Source: Brachypodium distachyon | Taxonomy: Eukaryota > Streptophyta > Magnoliopsida > Poales > Poaceae | Direction of reading: 5' to 3' | Assembly (NCBI RefSeq): GCF_000005505.3 | Contig: NC_016131.3 | Span: 30,123,001-30,187,000 of the forward strand | DNA length: 64,000 bases | Part shown: piece after piece, positions 1 through 12,644 of the stretch | How the letters are laid out: each line of letters starts with the position of its first letter | Position numbering within the stretch: position 1 is the stretch's first letter | Position numbers and translations under genes: made by a program | The notes under the pieces: model-generated | The model's database searches: none | Told to the model about the DNA's origin: nothing | Seen by the model: the letters and a program-made list of their open reading frames with translations, nothing else

Positions 1-2
1 CG

Positions 3-931
3 AACGGCGACTTCGAGGAGCAGGAGCCGGCGGGCTTCATCTCCCTCTACCTCCGCAACGCGAGCCACGGCAGGACAGGGGACGCCACGGCCAAGTGCGC
101 GTTCAGCATCCTCGACAGCGCCGGGCGCCCATGGTTCACCCAGGTCTCCCCCAGGGAACGCCGGTTCGCGGGCTACCACTGGGGATTCAGAGAGTTCGTC
201 AGGATCCAAGATCTGAATCACGAGAAGAACAAGTTCCTCTGGGCGGCTGCCTGAACGTGCTGTGCGAGGTCACCGTCACCCAGGCGCGTATCGTCGAACA
301 CATGGAGGGCGAGGACGCCGCCGCGGATGATGAAGAAGAAGCGGACGTGAAGATCGTGGTCGGCCGGGAGACGTTCGCCGCCCACAGGAAGGTTCTCGAG
401 GACCGATCTCCTGCCTTCGCCAAGGACCTTGCCTGCAGCACAGCCGGCGGCGGCGAATTTGACGATGATTGCGAGGTCGTGTGGCTGCGCGTCGACGACA
501 TGGATCCGCAAGTGTTCAAGGCTCTGCTCCACTTCATCTACACGGACAAGCTGCCGCCTGCCACGAACCAGCTGCAGGTCCTCGACACGGCGGCGACCGC
601 GAAGCAGCTGCTGATCGCGGCCGACACGCATAAGCTGGAGAAGCTGAAGCTCATCTGCGAGGAGGCGCTGTGCAAGCACGTCGCCAACAACTCCGTGGGC
701 GCCTTCCTAGCGTTGGCGGAGGCGCGGGGCTTGCCCGTGCTCAGGGACGCGTGCTTGGAGTTCCTCTCGTCTCCTGGTAGACTGAAAGCGGTCGTGGGGT
801 CAGTTAATTTTCAGCAGCTGCTAAAGACAGGTTGTCCCTCTGCTCTCATGAAACTCATCGTGGAGCAATTGCCAGCAGCTGCATGCCTATCTAATGAAGT
901 ACCAGAGGAAACCACGCAGATGAATGCCTAG
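3..931 (+). pseudogene. MATH-BTB domain protein, 5'-truncated by window, frameshifted
   Basis: Members of this family are substrate adaptors for CUL3 E3 ubiquitin ligases: the MATH domain binds the target and the BTB domain binds CUL3. Reading from base 3, the end of a MATH domain is open (GFISLYLRNAS, then WFTQVSPRERRFAGYHWGF) up to a TGA at 252-254. The BTB part is open in the other frame from about base 240 to the TAG at 929-931. It contains EADVKIVVGRETFAAHRKVL, VFKALLHFIYTD and a C-terminal helical region typical of plant MATH-BTB proteins. The two frames are joined by the loss of one base near 235-245, in the linker. The family is expanded in grasses and rich in pseudogenes. Either this copy is dead or the base was lost in sequencing. 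The 5' part lies outside the window. Domain call is firm; functional state is uncertain. Confidence 0.85.
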
Positions 932-3900
932 TTAGTTACCCCTTTTTGCTCTCCATAATTTGCACAAGATTTCAGTTTGTAAGTCTGGCTCCTGATGTGT
1001 TAATTGATTATCATGCACCTTCGAATCGACGTTTAATTAAGGGAAAATTGGCTAGGGACATTGTTATTTTGTGCCTTTTGCTAAAACACACCGCCGGAAT
1101 GCTAAAATATTTTATTCAGACTTTTTATTTGCACCGCACACTTACATTCGATAATTTACGTGTATAGTTCGCAATTTTGTACCAAATGAATATTTTCACA
1201 AGATACGCCGTCCTAAGAAAACTACATTTTTAGGACGAAAAAACTACTCGTACTAGGTATATTGAATAGGACTATATATAGGTGGGCTCTGTTGGTCAGA
1301 TTTTCGGGTGTATCATCTGTCAGCAAAGCCCAGGCCCAGTGTTAATTTTAGCAGGCTATCTTTGCAAGTTAGACTGGACCAACACAAGATCTATTCTACG
1401 AGGACGAAAAAACACAACTTATGTCGTGAATTCGTGAGACAGATCAAACACCAAACACCGGTACACGTACGGGAATATACTATACAAATCTACGTCACTT
1501 GTTTTAGAATGGAGGAAGTATACGATTGCATATGCACCGAGATGCGCAAATTTGTGGTGTAGGACTATATAGTTGTTCGTGTATCTTTTGTCTATTCTTG
1601 CACCTGGTAGAAGCTTTGCGAGTTTGAAGAGCAGCTATAACAGACTGGGTACGTCAAGATTTCAGCCTTTCAGGGCGGCAAGCAAGTGGCTTTTTCTTTT
1701 ATTTTTTCTAAACTGGCAAGCTAGTAACTCACGCTGCTTTGCGAAACGCAAGAAAGTGATATCTTTTTTCCTTTTTTTTGTGAGAAAGAGGCAGCACTAT
1801 GTCATGTCAACGCAATGGAGGCGATATATGCACTCTTCACTACTATTTTTTTTTCTTTAATTTCGACATGAAGATCTGCGCGATCATTTCAGTTTGTTCT
1901 GAGGAGCCAACGAATTAAGCCCATGGGTTGGAATAGGCCCTGGGCTGCAATTTCCCCACCCATGTGGTACATCCTGCATTCCAATTGCATAGCGGCAAGT
2001 CAGAACGGCGAGTGTCATTAGTGTTTCCTAAGAAAAACAAATCCTTGCGAGTGTTGGGCACCGGAATCGGCGTAGATCTGTTGATTCGTCGTGGCCGGCT
2101 CCACGCCTACTGTCTACTCATGACCAAAACAAAACAATTATGTCAGCACAGGAGGAAAAGTGCCAGAGCAACATGCTGATCGATATTTATATACGCAGAT
2201 GCCTTTTGGTTTTGGCTGCATTTATGCATCGTCATGCCCACTGCTCCAAGGACAGAGGGAGCGAGAGCGATCGAGATGCGGAATCAGGCCCGCCACAGTG
2301 TAAACAAATGCTGCTCGAAGAAAGAGTACAGAAATGCCAAGTTGATCTCCGATCCCTGTCACCAGCAGCAAAAAACCCACCATCATCATCCTCCACCAAA
2401 AAAAAGGCAACATCAGCAGCAGTTTATTATTGATTCATTTCCCCGTCCCCGCCGAGTCGCCGTCCAGCACGTGCACGGCGGAGCAGCTAGCGGGCCGGCC
2501 CTGGCCGGCGCTCGTCGCCCGGCGTGTCGCCGTCGCGCCTCGCGCGGCTCGACGAACGGTCGATCCTGTCGTGCTCCGCTCCACGTGAAAGAGGGCCCCA
2601 AGCTCTGGCTGGACACCGTCGTGTCTGGACTTTCTGGAGGTGGTGAGTCGGACTGCTGTTTACTACGGACGAGGAGGAACCCCGGCGAGCGGCGACCCCC
2701 GCGTGCACCCGGTGCCGGGGTGCATGGGGGAAACGGCACGAGCCGCGGAGTCGCACGCGCACCGTTGGCCTTTTCTGTTCTTACTTACCCTCTCTCGTTT
2801 TCGGGCTACTACTTGTTTTGTTCTCCCCTTGTGAATTGTGACTGGTGCGAGACGCAGCCGCTCCAGGGAAGGATCCTTGGCGCTGAGTGCTCCGGCTTCG
2901 CTTTTTGTGGAAAGCGACCTGCTCAAGTGCGTACGGGTTTGTTGGTTGGTTTGGATGGGCCTGTCAGGACCCCAGGGACCCTGCGGTAGCGGGAGGAGCC
3001 ACATGATTGGGAGCGTAGATGCCGGTGGATATACCCTTCCCCGTACTGCAGGAGCAGATATGTTGGTGATTCGATTATTAATCGCCCAAGTAAGCCCCAT
3101 GACTATGAGTAGCAGCAAGCCGTGGTTTACTTGCATCTCTCCCAAAGACGCAGCAGGTAGCTAATTAATTAGGTTAATAGTAGGACTGTAGGAGTATCTC
3201 CGTATATGTATAAGCAGTTGGCCAGGTCAGGATGCAGCATCAGACACAACAAACGGATATATACACCCAATAATCACAATAGAGAATTTAACCGATGATT
3301 ACTACAGACACCTCAAAGGATCGCCCCCAAAATCCGGCGAATTGAAGACGCAAGTTTGCTTCAACCTCACAACCGAGAAATTCATTTTGATTACTGTTAC
3401 CGACGCAAGGAGTAGAAAGCGGTTCGTGACGACAACGTGATGGGTCCGGGCACCACCATTATGGACAATAACAGATTGGGATCTTTATCCGGGCCCTGCT
3501 GCCTGCGCTACGCGACCGCAGACGAACGGACGGACGGGTCATGCCGATCTGCAGTGACATTCACTCCACCGCGCGATAAGGACTCGACCGATCCATCTTT
3601 GTTTTCTTTTATAAATGGAGATCCGCAGATCGGTCTTTGACTGACGCCCGCCCGCAGCTGCGTACATATGATATGCCCTTTATATGCCGCCGCATATTCG
3701 CTCAGCTGCTATTTCGATCCGGGGCGGCGTCCTGCAGCAGGTCGATGGAGTGAGTCTGACACCCAAAAGGTGTGACGTCGAGAGCAGAATAAGACGGCGG
3801 TGGATATGGACAGATGCATTCACCTCCATAGAGCGGGCGAAGCCAGGGTCATCCTTTAGAATTCACTTGTATCGTTGCATATTATTATTAGAAGCGATTC

Positions 3901-4303
3901 TTTATTTCTAAGAAGGATTAACAAGAAATTATCGGTGTTATTTGACACCAATGCTTACACGGTGGCTCCGTCCTTGATAGAGCACGGAATGACCAAAAAG
4001 GATAGCCAGTGGTAGGTGTAGGTCATCTTCTATGTATTCTACGAGGTTCTTGTGTACGTTGCAAAACACAGTTACAGCTGGAAAAAACAAAACAAAACAG
4101 CACGGCCATGTTATGCAAAATGGAGTAGTTACTTGCTTGGGAATACCTGCGTCCTAGAGAGAAGCACTTTCTGTTTCTGCGAGTTCCAAAGAGAAGATAA
4201 TTAAGGGGAAAAACGATCAGTTCGTGTACTCGATCAATTCATTACATGGCATCGACCCTGTCGTGCTTGCAATGATCCCCTGACTTAAAAGTCAGTGACT
4301 TTA
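932..4303. other. Intergenic stretch, no gene recognised
   Basis: AT-rich up to about 2.3 kb, then a GC-rich patch (2.43-2.75 kb) with several overlapping ORFs on both strands. None of these resembles a known family, and all look like chance ORFs in GC-rich DNA. The last ~40 bases (from about 4273) hold half of a CCCCTGACTT / AGTCAGTGAC repeat whose other half resumes at 29672, past the large retrotransposon. Confidence 0.6.
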
Positions 4304-4308
4304 TGGTC
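4304..4308. repeat. Target site duplication TGGTC (left)
   Basis: Five bases directly before the TGTC start of the left LTR, identical to 29667-29671 directly after the right LTR. Confidence 0.8.
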
Positions 4309-5093
4309 TGTCTTGATGGTGTCACGGCAGATGCCATATGATATCTTATGTTGGGGCCGATGGATGAAGGAAGAGGGAGGACGTGAATAGAAATACGCAC
4401 AAACATACAAGCACACACATATCTACTCAGGTTCGGGCCCTCTTGTTGAGGTAACACTCCTACTGCTGCTTTGTTATATAAGCCGAGATAACCAGATCTA
4501 CAATGGTGCTCCTTGAGAAGTTTTCTTGAGGAGGAAGAAGAAGAAAAAGGGAAAACTCTAGATGTCTAAGTGTGGGGATCCCTCTCCAGGAAGGGGTTGT
4601 GCTTTATTTATGGACCGTCCATGTCACACTAACATGTGGGTCAAGGGCTAACGTTATCTTTTATGGGCCTCGTCGGACACGCGCCTTGGTTCCCTCCGGG
4701 TGGCACCGCAGAAGATAAGACAACTTTACTTTTCCTGACGTCCTGCAACAAGTACAACAGCCTCCTGCTGGCTTCCGTCACTGATTCTCTTTCGGTGCTT
4801 CTCCGCAACGTAAGCAACGACTGCTTTCCCGTGATAAAGAGAACGCTGCTTTACTTTGCGCCATGAGATAAGGATAAGACCGTTGAGCCATCTCGGCGGT
4901 GGCCGATATCAAAGTACTCGTCCTTATCCTGCAATCATATAAGACAATATAGTCATGCCAGCATACACTTGGTATGCCGGCTTACTATTAGCTTGGCTTA
5001 AGGATGCCGGCGCACATGCCCGTGCCGGCTTTGCCTTCGTCATCTCGGCTAAAGTGTGTCGTCATGACCCTACCCGGGGTCATCCCCCAGACA
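4309..5093 (-). repeat. 3' LTR of the Tat-type element
   Basis: Begins TGTC and ends GACA on the plus strand, 785 bp. It aligns along its length with 28857-29666, for instance in the shared segments around TTATGTTGGGGCCGATGG, AAGCCGAGATAACCAG and AGGATGCCGGCGCACATGCC. The two copies differ by many substitutions and small indels, so the insertion is not recent. On the minus strand the neighbouring AGCTTCGGGGACTAG (5094-5108) sits where the polypurine tract is expected. Confidence 0.85.
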
Positions 5094-5651
5094 CTAGTCC
5101 CCGAAGCTGTTGCGGTCCAACAGGGAAGAATGTCGGGCCCCGACAGCTTCCCACACACAAACCACCGAAGCTCACAAGGGCTTAGCCGAAAAGGATGCCG
5201 AGACAGCCCCGAGTTCTTCTTAGCCGAGATCAAGTTATTCCGACATACCGAGTTGGCGTGCTTATTCAGCGTCGAGGCGAGATTCTTTTCTCCTTCATGG
5301 CCGACAGTAGAAAACTCGTTTCTGCCGACATTAGGGCCACCTGTCGCTTGTACTCTGCACTCCGCTTAAATAACGGCAAGATAAGACCCGAAGTACTGCC
5401 GGTGCGCTTTTTGAGGCGAGCGCGTCATCCCATCGGACAGTAAAACCGACAGGCCATTAAGAGAGGAATATCGGTTCCCACGCGGATCCTTATCCTCCCG
5501 GATTCGACGGGATTAACCGCGCCACGCCGTGCAGTAACCGAGCGCATGCGCGTTAATGGGGTTGATTGCCCCCATGATCGTGCGCGACCCTTCCGTTGGC
5601 CACAGGGATCATGGGCGCGGAAGATCCGCGCCCCACCAGTTGCGTTGCAGG

Positions 5652-5659
5652 TATAAATA
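5652..5659 (+). promoter_or_regulatory. TATA box of the antisense ORF
   Basis: TATAAATA lies in GC-rich DNA 265 bases upstream of the ATG at 5924, outside the LTR. It is followed by a CT-rich leader, as in plant 5' UTRs. It would drive plus-strand transcription, opposite to the retrotransposon itself. Function inferred from position and motif only. Confidence 0.5.
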
Positions 5660-5923
5660 GAGGGAGCGGGCGAGGGTGAAAACCCTTCGCATTCTCCTAG
5701 CACTCTTGCTCTCCTCTGCGCTTCTTTGCTCCTCGCGCGCTCCGCCATTGCTGCTAGCTCCGAGCTCTTCCGCCGCCGTGCTTTCTAGCTCTCAGCGACC
5801 GAGCTCGCCACCACATCTTCGCGCGCGCTAGCTTGGCTCTCCGCCGCCGTTCTTCTTAGCCGTTCAAGCCTTGCGCCACCACCTCTCTGCCGTAAAGCCT
5901 AACCCTAGATCTAGTTCCCAACA

Positions 5924-8900
5924 ATGGCCTCTTCGTCCCGCGATGCCGCCGCCGTTGACCCCACTGCTCAGCACACCGAGGAGGAGACGGGCTTGGAGCG
6001 AGCCGGCTGGGAAGGTTCTGACATCTCACCGGCAGACATCGAGTGGTTACGCCGCTCCAGGCGGATCCCGGAGGAGGTGGAGTGCCGGATCCCCGGCGAT
6101 GAAATCGTGCCGACACTTGAACCCGGTGAGCATGTCGTCTTCCTCGCTCATTTTGAACGCGGCTTTGCTCTCCTAGTCAGCGATTTCACTAGGAAATTTT
6201 TAGACTTCTTTGGCCTTTTGCCGCACCACCTTCTGGCAAACGCCATTCTTACGCTCTCGGCGTTTGTCACTTGTTGTGAGGCCTATCTCGGCCTTTGGCC
6301 TTTCGTCGACTTGTGGGCCAAATACTTTATGTTCCGGCCCCAAGTTCTCCCCGACAAAGAGAATCTCGGCGCGCCAAGCCCATGACCTAGTGCGGCGCCG
6401 CCACCGTCATACCCCGCCGAGGCTCAGCCTTTCCTCGGATCCAAGGGCTTGAGTCCTGCAAAAAGTGGCTCAAGACATTCTTCTATGTCGAGAACTCCTC
6501 CGACACCGACAAGATCAACTTGCCGGGATTCGTAGTCGGCCCTCCGGAGGAGAAAAAGAACTGGAAGTATGAAATGAAGGACACCCTTCCCGAGATCAAC
6601 GAGATCCACGCCGGCATCCTCGAACTCAAGGCAGAAGGGATGGCGGCAGATGATTTGCTGGCCACCTTTGTGTACCGGCGGTTGTGCCCGCTCCAACGCC
6701 GAACGCACAAGATGTGCTTCTACGGCGGTCAGTTCGACCCGAACCGGGTGTCAACCGTCCGGCTTGACCAGGCTGAAGTCCGGCGCCGGGTTAAGGCAAT
6801 CGCGAAGACGAGTTTGCCTGAGCGCTGGGAATGGGGTATGCCAGCGTACAGCCGGAAGCACCGTCCGCCCCCGGTGAGTTTTATTTATATGTTTCTTCTG
6901 TTCTCGTCCGACATATGGTTTTGCCGGCCTTCATTTGACAAATACTTATCTCGGCGCAACTTGATTCTTTTGTGCAGAGGTTCACCCTTCAGCGCAACGA
7001 AGACGGGAAATCCCCCGATAAATGCTTTGGGTCCCCGGATAAATGCTTTGGGAGCCAACGCATGACCATCGATCATGAAGATCCGAACTCGGAGGATCAC
7101 ATGCCAATCGCTCATGCCGGCCCCCGTCGCACCGAAGGTAATAACTCCCGACATCCTCTCATAGTTATTATAACACTTATGATTAAAATGCTCACATCTG
7201 CATTAATCCAGGGACAGCCAACTCGGACGATCCCGCCGCTGCTGAGGGTTCGGATCCGGCTGCCGCTGCGGCACCGGCCCGTGAGAAACGCGTTGCCAAG
7301 AAGGATCTTCCGAGAACGGTGAAGCGGAAGAAAGCCACCTCTCGTGGGCCAAAGCAAAAGCCCATGACCGTTGGGTAAGGCTTACAACATCTCAATCCTT
7401 GATGTCGGTTTTCTTCTTAACTATCATGAAAATAACCAAATCTCATTCCTGCAGGGCGGCTCTGACGGCCACTCAGTCTCAGATGTGCATTGCGTTTGAG
7501 ATCCTGGCAGCTCCATCTCCTCGTGCTGAGCCTGCAACTCAGGCCACGGGAGGGACCGAGACTGTTGCGGATCCGACATCCCCCGCCCGGGATGTCGGCC
7601 CGAGCATCGATGCTTCAAGCGTCGCACAAGCCGGGACGTACGCAGCCGGGACTTCGGCTGTCGGGGCTGCTCCTTCATCGGCGGCAACCGAGACGCAAAC
7701 GGAGCCGCTGATCATAGAGACTCCTCAGCAGCCGGATACAGAGCCCCAAGAACCCCAAGGACCGCAGAGGACATCAACACTGCCATTGCCGCCGCCGCAG
7801 CCTCAAGCCACGCAACTGGCGGCGGGACAAGCTAGGAGGACCAGAAGCTCTGCTATCCCGGCGGGACAAATGCCTCCGAGCTCCTCCAACTCATAGTCTG
7901 CCCAGGGAGTTCCCCTCAGGACGACCAGCGGGCATAGCTGGGGATCGCTTGACCAGTTCGTGATGGACTGGAACAGCGCCGATAGTTACGAGGTGAACTC
8001 CAGCACCCTCCAAACAGAGCGGCAGAGCCCTCTGGTGGGGCTCGCACCTGTGACGACTCCGGAGTCCGTGTCAGCCCTGATGTTTCAGGCCAGGATCGCC
8101 TTGTTTGAATCCAGCCGCGCTGCCGAGTATGAAAAATTCCCTTGAAGTTTTTACTATTTCTAGTATCTATACTCCTAGTCCCCGAGGTTTAGGGCGAGTA
8201 AGAATTAGTTGGCCTGAAGCTTATGTTAGAAAACTTCAAACATTTTGCAACATTTAATAACTTTAAACACCATTCCCCGAGATTCAAGACAGTTTTAGAA
8301 TAGTCGGCCTGAAGCTTAAAAACTTCAAACACTTATTCCCCGAGATTCAGGTCGAGTTTTAGAATAGTGGGCCTGAAGCTTAAAAACTTCAAACACTTAT
8401 TCCCCGAGGTTCAGGTCGGGTTTAGAGTAGTTGGCCTGAAGCTTAAAAACTTCAAACACTTATTCTCCGAGATTCAGGTCGGGTTTAGAATAGTCGGTCT
8501 GAAGCTTAAAAACTTCAAACACTTAATCCCCGAGATTCAGGTCGGGTTTAGAATAATCGGCCTGAAGCTAATAACTGTTGATTTCCCACTTCAATAGAAT
8601 TAACTTTTGATTATTGTCTTGCAGACCTGCATGAACAAGTGCACCGCCACCTTTAAGGTCCTGCTGGCGAAGCACAAGAAGCTGGCGGCAGAGCACAAGG
8701 CCTTGGTAGCCAAGCGGCAGAGCCAGAGTAAGTACATTTTTACCGACATAAAGACTTTGTCCGAGTATTAATGCACTGCAAAAACTGATACATGCTCTTG
8801 TTCAGAGCCGGGGACAATGCTCAAGTGTCGGAGCTCTTGAAGCGCGTCGCTGAAGTTCAAGGTATAAGCTTGTCCTTATCCCGGGTTTCATCCATCTTAA

Positions 8901-9925
8901 ACTCAAGCTTCTTTAACACACATCTGCTAAACAGACGAGAAGACTCGGCTAGAAGAGCAGCACCGGGACGAAGTGGCCCGGCTAAAGGCGCAGCTCGAAG
9001 CTCAAGCGAAGGCGCACAAGACCGAGGTAGCTCAACTTACCTCGGCTTTCTCCGCCCAAGGTGATGAGAAGATCCACCTGGAAGGCGAGGTGCAGAAATG
9101 CAGGGATCTTGTCGCCGAGGTCGAGACCCACGCCACTGTTGCCGAGAAGGAGAAGGCCGAGAACGCCCGCTTGCTCAGCGTGTGCCGGCGTGACCTCATT
9201 AAAATTGACGCAATGCTGACTAGTAAGTTGCCCTTGTCCAAATCTCTTCCTCTGATCATTTGTCCGAAAGCAGCAATAGGGTGCCGAGACTCATTACTAT
9301 CGTTTTGCCTTTTCTAGAATTTTTCGCACAATCTATTGAGACTGCCCAAGCTGCCGTGATCAAGGCCCGTAAAAGGAGGGATCCAGCCGGGGCAGTACCC
9401 TTTGAATATGACTTGGAGGATTTCCTGGTCAGCATTGCGAGCCGGGTTAAGCCTCTGAAGTCCTTCGGGGTAAATATGCTCAATGCCGGCATCCGGGCCT
9501 TCCGAGCTCTGTGGCCGGGAGAAGAAGCTCCGACCGGCATCCCGGAATTGGCCAAGCGCCTTCTGGAGGTGGAGGACCGACTGAACGAGTGGCGGGAATC
9601 GGCCGCTCATGTCGGCACCGACGAGGCTTTGTCGTTCGTACTCTCTTGGTACGAAGGCATCAACCTCGACGTGCTGCAGTCGATGCGAGTCGGTTCCCCC
9701 TTCCTCTCAGACCCGGAACTCATCGCGAAGTGGCAGGAGCGGGCCTACTCCTTTATCTAATATGCCGATGTGCATAAATTTGTGAAGGGCCTGGTATCAG
9801 AGGCAGATGCGGAGATGGCCGAGGAAGATGAAGAAGAAGTCGACGAAGAGATTGTCGTCCAGCTGGCTTCTACTGCAACGGACGCTCCGAGTTCCGGCGC
9901 CGCCAATCCTTCTGTTTCTTCTTAG
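5924..9925 (+). pseudogene. Antisense 'putative gypsy-type transposon' protein gene, multi-exon, decayed
   Basis: This is the plant transposon-associated protein family known as putative gypsy-type transposon domain (PF04195). Its function is unknown. The ATG at 5924 opens about 153 residues with the family's core (SDFTRKFLDFFGLLPHHLL, then AILTLSAFVTCCEAYLGLWP). After a frameshift near 6385-6445 the protein continues in another frame (ESCKKWLKTFFYVENSS, then a charged region) to a GT donor near 6873. Further exon-like pieces with good GT/AG borders lie at about 6978-7137, 7212-7376, 7455-7895 and 8626-8727, followed by coiled-coil pieces at about 8935-9220 and 9320-9925. The middle part is rich in Pro, Ala and Glu. 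Premature stops and frame changes show that this copy is dead. The gene lies antisense between integrase and 3' LTR of the host element, and a related gene sits at the same place in the nested element at 13051. Confidence 0.75.
8200..8578. repeat. 63-bp tandem repeat (about 5 copies) inside an intron-like region
   Basis: The unit runs GGCCTGAAGCTTAAAAACTT, CAAACACTTATTCCCCGAGA, TTCAGGTCGGGTTTAGAATA, then GTC. The landmark CCTGAAGCT recurs at about 8307, 8371, 8434, 8497 and 8560 (spacings 64, 63, 63, 63). It lies between exon-like pieces of the antisense gene. Because 63 is divisible by three, one frame stays open and reads 21-residue repeats, which is probably incidental. Confidence 0.85.
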
Positions 9926-10557
9926 TCATGTCGGAAAAAATACTTTAAGATTATCAGATCTCCGGGATGCCGGGTGCATATGTAACCGGGTTAAAACACT
10001 TTTGTTTGTGAAGCATGATATCTTTAATTTGCTTAAGTCTTTTAAATATCGAGTTCCCAACCGAGTCCCCGAGTCTATTTTTCTGTCGGTGAAATTTTAT
10101 GACTTCGGTTCTTTTGTCTGCCTTGTCGGCGTTCGATGTATGAATCACGAAGTCATAGAACAACCCTTTCAAAAAATTAAACTCGACAAATTCGCTTGGC
10201 AATGACCGAGACAGGAAGAAAAAGCCGGGTTAGGTAAGACACCGTGTATCTCGGCTCAGTTCTTTGTTTATTTCACAGTCGTTTTTCATGTGTTCAGCGA
10301 TCTTGTACCCGTGCTCTAGCTTGCCATGAAGCCGGGTTGCGGACAACAGCTAATTCATAGAGGGGATTTTGAATACCGACACACTACTAAACCGACATAA
10401 GATTACACAACTAAGCCATGCCGACATACAAATAGATAAATGCAAAATAACACTTAAATAGCATGGATGTCCCCGAGTTCTTTTTGAGAACCCGGCGGAT
10501 AATTTCATTGTATCGAAACATTCAACATAAAGAAAAAACGATACAAATACTCATCTC
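9926..10557. other. Spacer between antisense ORF and integrase
   Basis: AT-rich, no coding potential seen. This is where the two convergent transcription units of the element would meet; no clear terminator signal stands out. Confidence 0.5.
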
Positions 10558-12116
10558 TCAAGTATAGAACGGACGAAGCAAAGCTACATTCCATGGCCTC
10601 TTGGTCTCCTCGCCTGACCGGCCCATCCTGATTGCTTTGGGATCCTGCGCATCTATAAGATAGTAGGAATCATTGTGTAGCGCTTTGCTCACAATGAATG
10701 GTCCTTCCCACGGAGGTGACAGTTTATACATGCCGGCTGTGTGTTGCACAAGTCGGAGCACGAGGTCTCCTTCCCAAAATACTCGCGGGTTTACCCTCCG
10801 GCTGTGATAACGCCTTAGGTGCTGTTGATAGATGGCCGACCGAGATAGAGCCAATTCCCGTGCTTCTTCGAGCAGGTCGACATCATTTTCTCGGGCCTCT
10901 TTCACCTCGGCTTCCGTATACATGGTCACTCGTGGAGAGTCATGTTCAATGTCAGCTGGTAAGACAGCTTCCGCCCTGTATACAAGGAAAAATGGCGTAT
11001 AACCTGTGGAGCGGTTTGGAGTCGTCCCGAGACTCCATAGCACACCCGGGAGTTCATCTAGATAGCATCCCGGAGTATGTTCCAATGGCTCAATTAGCCA
11101 AAGTTTTGTGCCAGCCAGAACCATGCCATTTGCTCTTTCAACTTGTCCGTTGGACTGAGGATGTGCCACTGAGGCGATATCCAGCCGAATTTCCTTTCCG
11201 CACAAAATCACGCAAAAGGTCCCTCGCGAAGTTCGTTCCGTTATCCGTAATGACACTGTTGGGGTAACCATACCTCAAGATGATGTCCTTCAAGAATGAT
11301 ATCGCGGTCTTGCCGTCACACTTTCGTATCGGCTTCACTTCGATCCATTTGGTGAACTTGTCAACCAAGACCAAAATACGCGTCATGCCTCCTCGCGCCC
11401 GCTTGAAAGGTCCTACCATATCCAAACACCAAACAGCAAATGGCCAAGTGATTGGAATAGTCTTGAGCTCAGATGCCGGCATGTGAATCTTGCTGGCATA
11501 TCTCCGGCAACCGTTGCATTTCCGGACCATGTCTTCTGCTTCCTGTAGCGCACTCGGCCAGTAGAAACCGTGCCGGAATGCCTTGCCCACCAATGTTCTT
11601 GAAGACGCATGGTGACCGCACTCTCCCTGATGAATATCTCGAAGTATCTCTTGCCCTTCTGCCGGCTCAACGCATCGCTGCAAGACGTTAGTAACACTTC
11701 TCTTGTATAGTTTGCCATTGATGATTGTGTACGCCTTTGCCCTTCTCTAAATTTGCCTTGCCGACACTTCGTCTTTCGGGAGACTCCCATCTTTGAGATA
11801 AGACATTATCGGTTGCGCCCAAACCGGCATGGGGCGAGTGGCAAAAACTGGCTCGTCTGGTTCGTCTATCTCCATCGGCTCAACCGCCATTACTTCCATC
11901 GAGTTAGGGCACTCAGTCCCCGGGTTACCGGAACCGCTGCCACTATCAATGTCCATTGGGGTGACGTCAGCTTCTGAGCTTGCCGGGTTAAAGATTGACT
12001 CTGATTCTGGTGATGGTGTCGTCGCGCGGGGCTCAGACACCGGGGATGCGCGAGCACCCCTTTTAGGTTCAACAGTGGGCGGCGGGGATCGCTCCGGCGA
12101 TCGCCGGCAGGACCAA
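10558..12116 (-). pseudogene. Integrase and upstream pol linker of the Tat-type element
   Basis: Integrase joins the cDNA copy of the element to host DNA. Reading on the minus strand, an acidic linker (12040-11747) is followed after an in-frame TAG (near 11744) by the zinc-binding HHCC region (GECGHHASSRTLVGKAFRHG, later VRKCNGCRRYA). The catalytic core follows: first Asp in CLDMVGPF, second in VITDNGTNF, Glu in NGQVERANG. The C-terminal part reads LSPPWEGPFIVSKALHNDSY and ends RPWNVALLRPF at the stop near 10560. The frame changes between second Asp and Glu (about 11140-11270), so the enzyme is broken even though all three catalytic residues are readable. The upstream continuation to RNase H is cut by the nested element at 12117. 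Confidence 0.85.
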
Positions 12117-12644
12117 TGTCAAGCACTGGGACACGATGAACACAAGATCGTTTTTACCCAGGTTCGGGCCACCCTGAGGTGTAAAACCCTACGTCCTGCT
12201 TCTGAGTTTGTTATTAACCGATGAGCAAGGGTTTACAAGTTGCTGGGTGGAGTCCCCGGGTACTCTCCTCATTTTCTGCTAAGAGCTACTTGCTATTTCT
12301 GGCCAAAACTCATAAAGAACCGAACCGACCCGAACCCTCTGACCGTTGGCGGGGGTCCTTCTTTTATACTGAAGGGGATACCACAGGTGCCTCGGTCCCA
12401 CTCCTGTTACAGGTGCCTGCGCCCGGGAACGCCCTTCCCGGCAAGTAACCTTCCCGGGAAGCGCCCAGGCAGGATTTCTTTTGCTGCCCTCCAAGGCAAC
12501 CCCCGCAGCTCGGCTAGCCCTGCCGGGCTGGTGACTTGCCGGGCAGCTTGTGCGGTGCTGCCCGAGGTGCGATCCCTTTGGGGAGCGAGCGAGGTGGCCC
12601 ACGTGTCATGCGGCGGTGGTACCCCGGGTGCCACTAGTGCGACA
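12117..12644 (-). repeat. Left (3') LTR of the nested element
   Basis: Runs from TGTCAAGCACTGGGACAC to CACTAGTGCGACA, 528 bp. It shares the stretch starting GGAGTCCCCGGGTACTCTCC with 18331 onward, and the stretch ending at GACA with the right copy. Compared with the right LTR it lacks about 265 bp (right-copy 18475-18740), a clean internal deletion after GGTGCCTCGG. Confidence 0.75.

Noticed and set aside
2234..2989. 251-codon plus-strand ORF and overlapping minus-strand ORFs
   Set aside because: GC-rich, low-complexity composition, no recognisable domain, and similar lengths on both strands. Treated as chance frames.
8367..8597. 76-codon ORF with 21-residue repeats as a possible repeat protein
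   Set aside because: It is the 63-bp DNA repeat read in frame, in an intron-like part of a dead gene.
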